Of a stretch of 64,000 nt of DNA, positions 1 through 12,027 are shown in pieces. The DNA is taken from NCBI GenBank assembly GCA_036362985.1, contig JAYGXS010000001.1, forward strand, positions 73,350,362 through 73,414,361. Direction: 5' to 3'. Source of the stretch: Ligula intestinalis. Taxonomy: Eukaryota > Platyhelminthes > Cestoda > Diphyllobothriidea > Diphyllobothriidae. The notes beneath the pieces were generated by a model. It was not told the DNA's origin and searched no databases. It was given only the letters and a program-made list of their open reading frames with translations. Numbering within the stretch: the first letter of the stretch is position 1; each line of letters opens with the position of its first letter. Both the position numbers and the translations under genes were made by a program.

Positions 1-204
1 GTTTGTATACAAACTCATAGTCATTAAAAATTATGTCAAATATATTTGACAGATAGGAAGTTGAGAGGAGTAAGCCTGTTTCCCTCAAATACCCTGAGCC
101 CTATATGAACAACCCTGGTTCAATTCTGCTCAGTTATTTTGGTCAAATGGCTGTACGCATTCGTCCTTGCTGCACGCTCCTAGCGGTTGCGTGTCGATTT
201 TGGT

Positions 205-432
205 ATGATTGCCGAACCACTTGATGAAAATCTTCCATCTGAAGCCGACAACTCGGACGACGAGGATGTCCAGGAGTATATCAGTTCAACCATACGCTTT
301 TTCGAGAATGTTAAACAGGTGCGCAGGACACCATTTGAGCTTCCTGAAACAGTTAATCTTATCGAATGCGAAAACGGGACTAAAGTTTACTTAGTGGGTA
401 CAGCTCACTTTAGCAGCGAAAGCATTGAGGAT
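205..432 (+). CDS. TRABD: TRABD exon 1
   Basis: Codes for residues 1-76: an acidic N-terminus, then the first TraB beta strand and the GTAHFS motif. The donor is GTAAAA at 433, phase 0. Reading on past this donor meets a stop 27 bases later. Confidence 0.9.
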
Positions 433-3400
433 GTAAAATATGTAACAATTATCTGCTTTTAAGTAATCTCCACATCCCAGGTTATCGATCACACCCTGCC
501 TGATATTGTACTTGTTGAACTCTGTCGCGGACGAGGGCATTCAATGATGATGGACGAAGATGAGATAAAAAAACAGATAAAAGAAAATAGCATTTTCACT
601 TTCGTTAAGAATGTAAGTTTCTACAATGGCATTTTCCCAATGAATCTAAATTCGTCACTAAATTATACCCTCGATTTTGGAATCTTTGAGCAATTGCCTT
701 TACCTAGCTTCAGCATGCGTAGATCGTTTTTGTTGCTTTTTGTTCAATTGACCTGTTTTTTAACATCGCCGATGTCACAATTTTGCAGTTTAGGCTTGCG
801 ACGGCTACATCGGAATTGGTCGTCGGCAGACCTCTGATCTATGCTGAACTTGTAGGCTCACTAGCCATAAATACTGAAGGCAGCGAGGCCAAAGGAGTCC
901 TGGAAGCCAGCTTTCATTTATTCAACGTCTCTGTCGGCTACCTCGGCACCGCCAGCAGTTAGCCGACTTTGGGCACAATGATTTTTCAGGACATAGGTTC
1001 GATGCAGCAAACAGATAAAGCATCTAACGCATGCTTTTTGTCACTTACGCAGTCGTCCTTCAGAAACACGACCAGGAAAAATTCGGATAGCAAAGATTAA
1101 ATACTGCCAACTGTGTACTGTCTTCTGGTGTTCACATTTTATGCACACGGGTCATATCCTACGGGGAATTATTTTGAGAGTCCGTCTATACTTGCAACTT
1201 GGTCTTCTGGCCACTTGGTGCTACTTAGCTGACACATTTGGTAAAAAGGCAACCCTGATTAACGTTTGTGGTGCGCAGGCGAGGTGACTGCACCATCTAC
1301 CCGTACTCTAGTCTTTCATATTATGCCAAAGGCAGGCAGAGAACTTTCCGTTGTCTGCCAACAAGAAAAAAAAATGATTGAGTTCATAGCTACTGTTCAG
1401 CTTTCTTGGGGGAATATCTGACGAAATATCTCCGGTTCATTAGAATCGTCTCCGGAGTTACCAATTAACAGCATTGTTGATTTCAATTTTTAAGGTAGTT
1501 TCTACTATTTTCACTATCATCTCGCGTCTCTCCTTAGCAGCCTGTAGGCTGTAGTCATAATCTTTCTCGGTCGCCAGGACGTCTTCATTCTTGAAGACGA
1601 CTGAAGATGGAGCTTGTTGAGTTTCAAGTTTTAAAAAAGTCTTCCTTAACATAATTTTGCGTCCGACAATGACACCATCAGCGCACCTTAGTTTTCAGGA
1701 CATATATATTAAAGGACTGTCTCATCCTCAAAACCCTGCGGGCATCTTCATCTTAACACTAACTAAAGCACATTCGATATCGAGTATTTACCCCCGAGTT
1801 CTGTACGGCCATGCATATTCCTGAAGCCCAAGATTCCGTCTTCTGAAGCTCAGACTACAACCATCACGGTCAGTCTTTGTATTAACAGGCAACCATATCA
1901 TTCCACCCTTGTGGCGACGTCTGATACAGCCGTGGAGATTCCTTTGAGGAACTCTGAGGCATATATTTCAGTTTCAACGCGTAGTTTACCATGACTAGGC
2001 CTCTGGGCTTGTCGGATACGTTTATACGACAGACTTCGAATATAACTGGGCTAAAGTCCCTTTCAGTAGCAGTATCTTTTCGAGAGATTTATGTTCAACA
2101 ACCGCAGTCAGAACCTTATTCATACCTTCAACAAAAGAGTCAGGGTCATTATTGTCTTTATTTTCGTCGCCATACACCGTGTGGATGTCAAACTATCAGC
2201 TGGTCCTGTGTTCGCAGACAGGTATTTGGTAAATTTGGTTTTGAGTGTGAGCATTATTAATTTGCTGGGTATAGGCAGCTGGCATTTGGCATGGGTAGCA
2301 CGATTTGCAAGTCATTCTCGGCTCATGTAGTGGACTCATTTTGATGTCCAATTTCCTCAAAGCCTCAAGAAAGTCACATGCAGCGAGGCGTTTGGTAGAA
2401 TTTTAATGTTCGTTATGAGGAACTTAATTCTGCGCACCGTGATTATTCAGCAGATGGAGCTAGGTGGCAGCAATTGAGACGGTCATAAAAACGCCATAAA
2501 AATGCATAGATACCATCGGTTTCCACCCCATAAGTGAAATCCAGGCTAGACGTCTGTGTGATTACGGCACCTTATGTGTTAAAGACATCAGTAGAAGTGC
2601 TTGTCATCTAGCACTCCAGTACTGCATTTCCTATGCCTATCAGGAGAACCTCTAGAGTTAGTAGTGTCCATATTACACCGTGACAAAGGTTGCTTATTGT
2701 GGCTGCGTTGCCGGCGCAAGAAAACTTACCAATTCCCTATAGTTTCCCTTTTCGGAAGGACAAACTTACTTACTTTCCGCCTGATCCACGGGCAGGGGTG
2801 TGGACTCAATTCCCTTGGGCATTGTATCATGAGTCCAGTTTCATAATGAAGCAATTTGAACAAAATAAGAGTTCACGATTTTATGTAGGTTAGCCTCACT
2901 ATTCCTTTGAACAGAGGTTCTGCAAATAGCTTAGAGGAGTCAGTAACAACCTATTTAAGGAAGATTTCTGTTCGCTAATGTCGTGCAGTCACCAGACTTT
3001 GGCTTTTTTGGAAGATCTATCACCAGGCATAAACTCGCCTCCCGGTTAGTCGTTGATCCATGACCCTTTAGTTAACAGACTCGAAATCTGCATATTTTAC
3101 GACTGACCTTCCCTAAAGCCAGTTTTCCGACCTGGCCGTAGACCCTCCGGTTAGTCCTTTCTGGTGTACTCGAATGACTACTGTGAAGGACTTGGTCTCC
3201 GCTCATATTTTTCTCATTATTGTACCATCAGCTCGGTGTGTCATATGGACTTCTGCAGTATCTCTTGCTTCAATTTACCAGTTGCATTATGGACCAAATT
3301 GGGATGGCACCTGGTGGCGAATTCCGCGTGGCTTTTAAAAAGGTAAGTCGTATTAGTCCTTAATCAACTTATTGGCTACTTTTATTATTGTACACAATCT

Positions 3401-6400
3401 CCCTTTGTCCATCAGAACGCTAATTATTCGTTTACGGCCTAAATCAAACTTTATACAGCGTTTTATTTTGGTTGCTGTAATAATCTATCTTCTGCTTGAA
3501 ACTAGTATTGCGATAACCTAGATTCCATTCGCCCGCCTGTGAGTGAGGGCTACCTTTCCCTCACCAGATCCTTTTCAGTGGATTTTACTGATGCCCTACG
3601 CACGAATTTTGAGTTTTTACCTGATAGACTGTTGTCATAATCAATAAAGTTCGTTCTAGTCGTATTTTACTTAGTGCCTATCCACGCGCGTCTATTTTAA
3701 CCGCCTATCTGGTCTGTTTGACACATTTTCCCCAAAATTTAAGCCAAACTCGATAGCTCAGCGCATTTTCCGCACTAATAAGCACTGACACGATTGAAGC
3801 TATCATGATGCGCTAAAAGCCGTGGCTTGGAAGGTTGCCCACTGACGTGCTAACCCGGACCGCACAGTTAGTCTAGTATGTGTTTGTGTGAAGTAAAAGA
3901 CTGAAAAAAATCTTAGTCAGACTGCAATGGCCACTTTGGCATTCCTATTTCGCGGGATATGAGCCAGACGTGGCAGTATGCGTAAGGGCCGCTCCGGCCA
4001 TGCACACTCTCCTGCCTCCAGTCTTCTTACCTTGGTCACGACAGCGGGCCCAGGTGAGAGAAGAAGAGCGAGTGCGGCAATTTCAGCGCAAATATACTCA
4101 AACTATAATCAAATCCATGCACACTTAACCATCCTTAAGCCACCTTACTGTGCGGCAAACGGTGGACATCAGCGGTAGAACTTTCACGCGGAATTACCAG
4201 CAGATTCAAAATTATCCGAACAGAGGTTGATATGTAGCTTTTGCGTAAAAATACTAATTATCGCAATTGAGATTTCGGACGTGTCCGGGAACCTGTCATT
4301 GGGAGCAGATCAACTCTACCAGTTGGCATGGGGCACCTAGTATACAGAGGGGTAAGTAAATGTGCCACTTCATTGAGTCAATATCTCGATGCGACAATCA
4401 GCTACCATACAGTCCTACTATCAGTCTGAACTATTGTTTGTGTATCTGCGGCTTTGACGCTGTGATTTTCCTCCAGGGTGTAGGTATCAGCTGGGAACAG
4501 CCCTTCGCTTCATTCAGACTGCCCATTGACTCGAAAATCACAGGTTTATAAATCAAATCTGATAGACTTCAGCAGATTATTCACTTGTCTTTAATACGTT
4601 TGATTCGTCTGTCTATTGTAGCTTCTGATCGATTAGAAATCCCCACTCAAGGCTCTCCGCCCATACGTTCTGCCATTTCACATGTTTTTCTAGACGGCGA
4701 AGTACAGAGGCACTGCTTATAAATATTTGCGGGTCATTGTTCTCTCTCTCTCTCCTTCAATTAAGCTCGTAAATACTGAAGTTATTTACGCTCATTTCTC
4801 TAGGCCGGTTCGCTGCAGTGTGTTTGACCATTTAATTGATGTGATCTTGCTTGTGCGCTAGTGTATGATTACTTTTGAGTTTGTGGTGCGTGTTGTGTTG
4901 GTAACCGTATATCATATGACCAGCATTTCAGGGGCGAGTTAAATTTTTTATGTAAGCCGAATATCAGCGGGGGTGCTGTGGAGCAGTTTGTGAAAATGCG
5001 GTAGAACGTTGTACTCCATTCTAAAGAACGTGCCTCCAGCGTACTATATACGATCACACTACTAGGTTATCGTTGCTGAAGGCGATCTTTCTCAAGCATA
5101 CAAATTAAGTTAATCGGAGTACTCTTACATGTCGCCACTGAACGCGAGACAGTTTCATGCAGAACTGTTGCAGCGTCATCTACTTAGGCTCAGTCACACT
5201 TGGACTCGCTTCTCTTTGCTCAACCGTCAATACTATCGTCTCATAGTGCGTTTGAACATAGCTGCGGCTTTGGCGCGACAGTAAGCTGTAAGTTCACAAA
5301 TTTAGCCAGTATATTTTATTCCAGCATTCACAGGGAAATTCGTTGGGTGACTGAACAGGCACTGCACCTGTCTACTCCAAAAAAGCGGCGAAAGCTTGTG
5401 TCTGAGTGCTACGTTTTACTTAATGTATCCACATCCTACTGGCAAATGAGTTCCGCGCGCTTCATCTGTGTGTACTGCACCGTTGAGGTCTTCGGCGAAT
5501 AGTGATGACGGAACCATCGAAACGTTTGTAATAAAAATAAAAAATATGCATCTCAGCTCTGGTGAGCGTGCCATCGTTCATAATTGGATCAGCGCGTTTC
5601 AACTTGAAACTACTGTTAGTCCCGACTTGTGAGTGATGGCATTAATACCATACTCGTTGCCTTTCTCTGTTCACGAATTATGTTGCGTGCGTTAAGTTGT
5701 ATTCACACGAAATCTCCGAAAGAATGATGGGTAATTGGCCTACGAGGGACATAGACTGGGAAATTGTAAGCTGCATTTGATCATTGACCTTCTGACCTTA
5801 AGGGCGAAATTCCTACTGGGATTTACTGCGCCGCCGAGTTAAAGTTTCTTATCGTATTTTTCCGGGTTGTCTGCGAATACCGAGCGCGCAGGTATAGATT
5901 TTCAGTCACTAGGGCATACACTCCGTGTGCGTCTGCTTTAGTGGAGCTTAACGGCAGCCACATCTGTGTGCACTGACGGCCCTTCTGTGTTCTGACAAAA
6001 AATGGTTCTTCACTCTCGCTGGCCGTCCCTTCGGACTTTCCTGAGGTTTCCCCTAAAAAACTACACTCCTATTGGTTTTAAAAGTGAAGGCGCAGGCGAC
6101 GGGAATAGAGTCTCGAACAAAGGTCAGATATAAATAATACGAGCTGAACCAGCTGTTCTTTCAACCCGCTCTTGACTGCAACGGCAGTAAAATATCGGCA
6201 TTAGCCTTAAAAGTGCTTGAGTTTCGTGCACGCTCTCGACCCTAACTGTTGGTCGAATAATTTTTAAGACCATGTCTGGATGTTCTGTCGATATAGAACT
6301 CGGGATTACTTCCTGTTGACAACCTTGTTTTATTATGATTCTTGGTTTGCAGTTCTCGGTCTCCAGTAGAAGGTCTTAGTCAGTTAATTCCAATTTAACC

Positions 6401-9400
6401 TTTTATGTCTTGGTCATATGAGCATTTTTCGCACGCGCGCATCCTGTCTGAACCTTTTTGAGAATAAGTAACCCCCTTCACTCCCGTTTAATGATCTTTT
6501 TGTTGCATTTTACCGATCTTGGAATTTATGGATACTTAAACAAAAGGAGCTTGAGTTTCTCAAACCAACCCCACATATTCCTTCCTCGGACTGTAGGCCT
6601 CACAACAGCCGCACTGCCATCTCGTTCTTGGAGATCGGCCAATCAACGTGACCCTGTCCAGAACGCTTGATGCTTTCAGTCTTTGGCAGAAAATACGGCT
6701 CTTTTGCGCCCTTGTGTTCAACTTTGAGACAATAACGTGAGTTCCTTCTCGAGTCGTGTCTTCGTTTTGTACTGCGTCGTAGCTCCTACCTAAGAAGAGT
6801 TTGTACATTAATCTGTCGTTGTGTGTTTGACGTCTCTGTCTCCCCACCGCCTTAAAACGAGAACCCGGTTTTGTATTTATACGCTGACTTTTGTAGAACC
6901 AAAGTAGAACATCCTGACCAGTAGCTTGTTTTTTTTGCCACCTAATTTATTTCTCCAGTCCTTAGTCAGAAACGTAAAAAAAAACAGTGAAACAGTTAAA
7001 GCATGGAATCTAAGAATTTTGCAGCTAAAAACCATCGCAGAGCTAGACTGCTTCCGTTAGCTTGATAGGCCTGGGGCAAGACAGTTGGATAGTTAGTCGG
7101 GCTGTAGAGATCCAGGCATGAATCGTTGAGCAGATGTGCCGAACGTCCAATTATTATAATGGCGGTCGACGACATGATTTTTTCCAGACCGGCCAACCGG
7201 CTCGCCTTATTTCTAGTTTCTGCCCCGCTTGACCCCTACCGCTTCAGGGTTACTCTGCACTCGTGTTGCGGTAAACAACACAGACTCAAAAGCAGGAGTA
7301 GTGTTCACCAGGACAGGTTTACTGTATGTCTGACGTTTCGGTCAGTTGTTTCGTATACCCATCTTCAGTGACTGAAAATTCAGGCTCGCGGCTCTCATTA
7401 TATGTCCCTCTTTGCCTTGCGCGTAGCTGGCCAATGCTGACTGTGGCGTTGCGTCTGACCCATATCTAGCTGATAAATGATCGCTGCTTTTTTCATATTA
7501 GTGTATTGTTTTAAAAGTAGCTTTGCTGAATTGCTTGCCGTGACATGCAAAAAGCTAAAGCTTCCAGCTATCTTCGTCTATTTGCTGCTCTGATTCTGAA
7601 CGTTACCTTTCTCATAAAATATCGTTTACTGTTCATCTAAACAAATAACCTACAGAAAGTGGTGAAATGAATGATTGTAGATCCCACTGAATGGTCGTTA
7701 TAACTCCGCATTTTAGGCAACGCCTGCCCCAAAGAAAATTCCTAACCTGAGTAATCAGACTTTAAAAAGTTACCTTTCAAATGGCTGAAAAGTTAATCCG
7801 TTTTCAAAATGGAGACAGATGAAAAAACGGCCGAAAACGGTGATGGCTTGCCAAGCCAGATATTTTAATTAATTTAAATGTTAGTTTTTTTATCCCGAAT
7901 ATCGGCGGCCGCCAAGTGTTTGCAATGCCCGGGAATATCTGTACGCCTTGTCAGCAATTGCAGTTTTAGACAAGTTGTTTGTTTCGGCCAGATTGACCTG
8001 TGTTCTCATGTACTGCTGCAAGAAGTTGGAAAGTTACATGCCCAGTTTCCTCTCCTTACTGAAGGGTAAAACTTTGAAAATTAACTTTGTCTTCGACCCA
8101 AATTAAATCGCACATTGTAATCTCTAGTTAGTGCGTCGACTGATCGCAAGTCAAAAGCAGCGGTAGTGTTAACCGGGTGAGGTTTATTGCGGGTCTGACG
8201 TTTCGGGTAGCGGCTTTGTTTATCTGTCTTCAGAGACGGGGCATTCAGGTCCAGAACTTTCAGCTTGCCAATACCGGCTGTGGCGCTGCGTCTGATCCGC
8301 ATCTCACCGTCATTTTCAACGTCGCCGCCGCCACCCCGTTGGCCGCCTGTTGTGTCGTGTCTCACAATGGCTATGAAAAAAGCTATGCAATCGGCATGAG
8401 AGCGATGAATATGAATCATAAGGCCTTTGGAAGTCCTGTTGAACTATTACATTTTCAGGTCTTACGATGGTATACTGAGAACCTATGTTTAATAAATTGA
8501 TTTTTCAAATTTAACACAGGAATATTCATAGAAATCTGTAAAAATAATCCACCTGCCGATGACTGAATCTTTGGCCCTATTTCACCCCTTGTAACGCACT
8601 CGCACCATCCTTTCGAGTACGGATCAAGTGGTCGGTTTGGCCACCAGAGTCTTAACCGACCCTCTCAGTCACCAGGAGTTTTACCGGCTGTCTTTTAATC
8701 ACAGTGTACAACGTCTATTTTAACACCAGCCCGGAAGAGAATGTAAATGAATATAAGAATTTGACGAAATTGTAAATCTGGCATCCCAAGAAATGCTATT
8801 TGAAAAAGGTGTTCTTTGGGACAAAAATGTAAATTTAATCGGTGAATTTTCGAAACTGGTTTCCCAGCTCTTCTTCGAACTAGCGAGAATGTGCAAAGAA
8901 CAATTAACTATTCAAACGGGCAGGAAAATCAATAGTCATATAGAGTGGGAACTGATTAGTAGCTGGGGTTTCTGTCAGTCTGTATTGTGCGGCCCTAGTC
9001 TTTTTTATCGTTCTTTGAGATGTTTATAAATTCCATCTAACTCTATGTGTCGGTTGATGCATGAGTCTGCGGAGTGCTTGGCCTCTAGGAATTATCGGCC
9101 CTTTTTGGAAGGGAAAACTCCTTCGATGCGTGTTTTGTCCCACGCCAAACTGTTTCCTGTATCAAGGCTATGCATAGCCATTTCGGTTAAATGGTCACGT
9201 CTTTTAATTGCTAGTTGGTGCTCGTGAGTGCGTGTGGAGACGGACTGTTTGGCCACAGTATACTGTATCACAAGCTTCGCATGGGATCTTGTAAACGACT
9301 TCTTTCTTATCGAAATAGCCAACCTTATCCTTAGGGTGTACAAGCTGGGCACGTAAAGTAGTCGTTGGTTTGTGCGCCACTTTTATTTTTTATTTCCTCA

Positions 9401-12027
9401 AGTGCCTTTCAGCGAGTTCAGACACATTCCTTATATAAGGAAAGATTAGCTATTTATTTCTTTGTGGCGCCTGTGTGGAGCTCTCTAGTCCCCTTTCTGT
9501 AGGTTGTTGTTGTTTCATGCATCGGTGTTTAAAATCTCTGGGGTAACCATTCCGGGAAAACAAATCAAACAGATAATTTAGCTCGACTCGATAGGGTTCT
9601 TCGTCAGAGCAGTGTGTCTTCGCTCGGCGTAGCAGACTGTTGACGGCACTCCTTTTGTAAGCGATGGTGTATTTGCTCCCCTAGGCCCAGGTAGCGCTTT
9701 TTGGCCGCAGATTTCGTTCCGTATTACATGCCCCATATTGAGATTTAATCTGGTGTGTGTGTGTGTGATATATGCCAAATTCCTAAGTAGTTGATGCCAT
9801 TTATATACGACTATTTTAGAGTTCTTGGTGAAGACGTTGGATATACTTCTTCGTTTCCTAATCCCTCTTGAACCCTATTCGGCTGCTGTGTAAAACGTTT
9901 TTACGAAATAACCTAGGCCATTTGTGAGTGGTCAAGTCACTGTGCACAAAACAACGACTTACACAACTGCAGCTGCTTGCTTTGAGTCATGCCCACCTTT
10001 GCGTTCTTGTTTTCGAAAGCAAGGGAGTTTTGCAACAATAAAAATCAAGCAATTTGCCTTACCCTGCTTACCTGTGTTTCTACCCCACCAATCAGCAAGG
10101 AGGAGATCGAAGCCATGAAAAAGCACGATCTCTTGGAAGAGTTGTTAAAAAATATGGCCGGCTCCTTCCCGGAACTGTCGCGCGTCATTCTTGAGGAGAG
10201 AGATCTCTATTTGGCCCGTTCCATCTGGGAAGTGTGTGGTTTTCCACAGACTCCTGTCGCGCCACCCTCCGATTCCAAAGATGGCGAAGGCGACAGCGAC
10301 CAGTCAGTTGTTCACCGTCACCAAGACCAACAGCAGCCGTTCCCCACCTCCAGCCCCGCCACCGACGCTTCCCAGGAGGTTCAAGAGGAGACTAAGGCGA
10401 CGACGGAGAAGAAGGAGGAGGCAAACGGAGACGTTGAAGACGCATCCGGCGAAATCCGCTGCTGCCCCGAGTGGCCAACGCAGGCACAGCTGCCTCGGGT
10501 GGTTGTCGCAGTGGTTGGCATAGGCCATGTCGCTGGCATCCGCGCCGCCTGGCCCCGTGCCGCCACAATCAACAAGGCTGAACTCATGGAGTAGGTTCAC
10601 ATCTTGGTCGCTCCAAAGACTTACTTTTGCACGCCTTTTTCCTCTTCATAGAGCTTCGTTTATGTACTTTAAGGGTTTCGGTGGAGCCGGCAGATGTTAT
10701 GTCTACCTCTGCTTGAGTTTGCTGACACACCCATGTTAATAGTCTTTTCCCGACTTATCAAGCCAAGTCAAACCAAATCTAGTTTTCTTTGCAAAATGCT
10801 TCTAAGTGAACCTGACTTGCACATGCACCGGACCAATGCCATTCCTACATCATGCGGAGGGCATCAAAGCATATCGACTGTTTTTTTGTTGTAGTTTGGT
10901 GTAATCTACCAAGTATTATCAAACATGTATTGGGAGCTGATTTTGCGTAACGCGATATTATACCTATGGGTTTTTTACCGATGTTATGTGGACAGGCGAT
11001 GAAGGGCAGTTTTCTGTGTCCGATACAATCCCCTACGTGTTGGTCAAATGCCGCAAACTGCTGACGGACGTTCTATGGCAATTTTGTTGTAATTTCGTGC
11101 ACTCACGCGTGCTTAAAAGGGTATGCGAGAGTTAAAGCCTGCTGCATAGATTCTCGGGGTCTTAGCCTACTTCTAAGACTTCCGTTATTATCGGCGCCAT
11201 GTCGGAGGTGAGTTCTCTGACTGCTTACTCTCACCAGTGGATCGAGTTGGTCCACTCTGAATTTGTCTTTGTGGATACTTATGCCCCTGATATCTGTGTA
11301 GCTTCACATTTTAACCATAGTAGACCGGCCAAATAGCTCTCAAGGTTTTTATACTGATAATCGTGCAGCCTAACGAATTTCGGCTGTCATTTCATTAAGT
11401 AAAGAATGTACTATACCGACAGAACGTGTTCGTCAGATTTATAGTATATTATTATTTCGCCCCGATGAATCAACTTGCTTTTTTTATCCTCGGACACTCC
11501 TGCATAGCCATGCTGAAATAAACACAGCTTACAAACGTGTTTGGCAGACCCTGTCATTATTTTTCGTTAGATTGGAATCCACTAACGAGTACTTACGTCT
11601 ACCGGCCAATGCACCACAGAGCTTCCGGAGTCGGCAGTTAGGGCACCGCTACTTACTTCATATCCTAGTTCTTCCTGGCTTTTAGTCTGCACTGCCTAGT
11701 ATCCACAGCTTCTCCTGTGTGAATGCATTTATAGTCTCTCTATTTTAGTAGTGATTTTTGGACAGCAGAACTTGCGGTTTTCTGTTATCTGAAACCGTCT
11801 ATCGACTGCACTTTATTTTAACCTGAAGTAAACTTTCATTTTCCCTACTATTTTGCAGGGTTAAGCCTCCTACGCGGTCATGGACCTTGTTTAAATGGAC
11901 CTCCAAGTTTTTTATCCTGTCTTCCCTCGCATACGGTGCTTACTGGTTACTGTACGCAACCTATCGTACCGGTCTTTTCTGTTGTGATCAAATCATGTTT
12001 GCATACTCTCGAATGATGACAGCCTAG
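205..12027 (+). CDS. TRABD: TraB domain-containing protein, complete spliced gene (6 exons, 424 aa)
   Basis: Six exons (205-432, 481-612, 3232-3342, 6597-6736, 10096-10590, 11859-12027) join with consistent phases (0,0,0,2,2) and GT-AG borders. Total coding length is 1275 nt including TAG. All TraB family blocks appear in order: GTAHFS (65-70), LVELC (87-91), GMAPGGEFR (144-152), LGDRPI (168-173), EERDLYL (237-243) and VVGIGHVAGI (343-352). A hydrophobic segment at about 384-402 near the C-terminus matches the membrane anchor of animal TRABD. Residues roughly 254-325 are an acidic, Q/S/T/E-rich insert, which explains why it is longer than the human protein (376 aa). TraB proteins are thought to be metal-dependent proteases or hydrolases; animal members are associated with mitochondria, but the reaction is not settled. 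Start: ATG 205 is the first in-frame ATG after an in-frame TAG at 181-183. A non-coding 5' exon spliced at 183 is possible. Confidence 0.93.
481..612 (+). CDS. TRABD: TRABD exon 2
   Basis: Residues 77-120, with the block PDIVLVELCRGR followed by a charged helix. The intron before it is only 48 bp (433-480) and ends in a pyrimidine-rich CATCCCAG. The donor GTAAGT lies at 613. Phase 0 at both ends. Confidence 0.92.
613..3231 (+). other. TRABD intron 2
   Basis: 2.6-kb intron. I see no coding exon or recognisable element in it. Small ORFs here (for example 1991-2330, 2601-2893) have no family resemblance. Confidence 0.7.
3232..3342 (+). CDS. TRABD: TRABD exon 3
   Basis: Residues 121-157, a hydrophobic helix (GLLQYLLLQF) followed by DQIGMAPGGEFRVAF, the most conserved part of the TraB family. 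Acceptor CCATCAG before 3232, donor GTAAGT at 3343; phase 0 at both ends. Confidence 0.93.
3800..3960. repeat. Dispersed repeat family A, copy 1
   Basis: Shares CTAAAAGCYRTGGC, GGACCGCACAGT and GGCATTCCYAT with sequence near 32470-32620 and 53310-53475. Copies are diverged, and no coding potential is evident. Confidence 0.5.
4770..4910 (-). pseudogene. Decayed Penelope-like element fragment (RT/thumb border)
   Basis: Read on the minus strand it gives SNHTLAHKQ followed, after stops and a frame change, by HCSEPA and LQYLR. This parallels SNHPIGHKRSCV ... HCSE ... LQYVR of the better PLE copy at 24.2-25.9 kb. It is very short and has several stops. Confidence 0.45.
6597..6736 (+). CDS. TRABD: TRABD exon 4
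   Basis: Residues 158-203 plus two bases of codon 204. Contains LVLGDRPINVTLSR and SLWQKIRLF, matching the conserved LGDRP-x-x-VT block of TraB. The acceptor CGGACTGTAG comes just before; the donor GTGAGT lies at 6737. Exit phase 2. Confidence 0.93.
7260..7480 (-). repeat. Dispersed repeat B, truncated copy with CTGAAGA...GAAACGTCAG core
   Basis: Matches part of the 7497-8400 copy, including AAAGCAG-GTAGTGTT, CTGACGTTTCGG, CATCTTCAG and GGCGTTGCGTCTGACCC. On the minus strand CTGAAGA (7362-7368) precedes GAAACGTCAG, a hammerhead-like arrangement. Orientation was chosen from that motif. Confidence 0.6.
7497..8400 (-). repeat. Dispersed repeat B, long copy 1
   Basis: About 900 bp that recurs as a diverged direct copy at 13900-14760. 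Landmarks are TGTTTTAAAAGTA at the left end, CGTTTACTGTTCAT, TTCTCATGTACTGCTGC, GTAATCTCTAG, and a right part with CTGACGTTTCGGGTAGCGG then GTCTTCAGAGACGGGGC. ORFs in it do not persist between copies, so it is treated as non-coding. Confidence 0.7.
9005..9720 (-). pseudogene. Penelope-like element relic: RT thumb and GIY-YIG endonuclease
   Basis: On the minus strand, in several frames, PLE blocks follow in order: YKRSAVNSLLRRAKTHCSDE, then LNYLFDLFSRNGYPRDF (thumb), then VHPKDK...EVVYKIPCEACDTVYCGQT (GIY-YIG-like endonuclease), RTHEHQLAIKRRDHL, and a C-terminal HSADSCINRHIELDGIYKHL ending at TAA 9005-9007. At least three frame changes and internal stops show it is dead. It lies antisense within TRABD intron 4 and belongs to a different PLE lineage from the intron-6 cluster (CEAC rather than CLCG before the YxG). 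Confidence 0.75.
10096..10590 (+). CDS. TRABD: TRABD exon 5
   Basis: Completes codon 204 and codes for residues 205-368 plus two bases. KEEIEAMKKHDLLEELL and EERDLYLARSIW match the TraB helical block. Then comes a low-complexity acidic insert (residues about 254-325), then LPRVVVAVVGIGHVAGIRAAW. Acceptor ACCAATCAG with a preceding pyrimidine tract; donor GTAGGT at 10591. Exit phase 2, completed by the next exon. Confidence 0.93.
10591..11858 (+). other. TRABD intron 5
   Basis: 1.27-kb intron; nothing recognisable seen in it. Confidence 0.75.
11859..12027 (+). CDS. TRABD: TRABD exon 6 (C-terminal membrane segment)
   Basis: One base completes codon 369, then residues 370-424 and stop TAG 12025-12027. 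Sequence KPPTRSWTLFKWTSKFFIL followed by SSLAYGAYWLLY is a typical TRABD tail with one hydrophobic helix. The acceptor is TTTTGCAG at 11858. Phase and family resemblance both support it. Confidence 0.9.

Larger units (their letters stand above)
3343..6596 (+). other. TRABD intron 3
   Basis: 3.25-kb intron. It holds a dispersed-repeat fragment near 3800-3960, a short CT run at about 4740-4754 and a decayed PLE piece on the opposite strand (4770-4910). Nothing else was recognised. Confidence 0.7.
6737..10095 (+). other. TRABD intron 4
   Basis: 3.36-kb intron with two copies of dispersed repeat B (7260-7480, 7497-8400) and a minus-strand PLE relic (9005-9720). A short (GT)n lies near 9752-9768. 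Stretches 6737-7259 and 8401-9004 show nothing recognisable. Confidence 0.7.

Noticed and set aside
1..204. Promoter of TRABD
   Set aside because: No TATA or initiator could be singled out, and an upstream non-coding exon is possible.
8081..8500. ORFs of 107-112 codons on both strands in repeat B
   Set aside because: Frames do not persist in the 13900-14760 copy.
10191..10600. Overlapping 98-110 codon ORFs on both strands at the GC-rich TRABD exon 5
   Set aside because: They are shadow frames of the TRABD exon; only the TraB frame carries family motifs.
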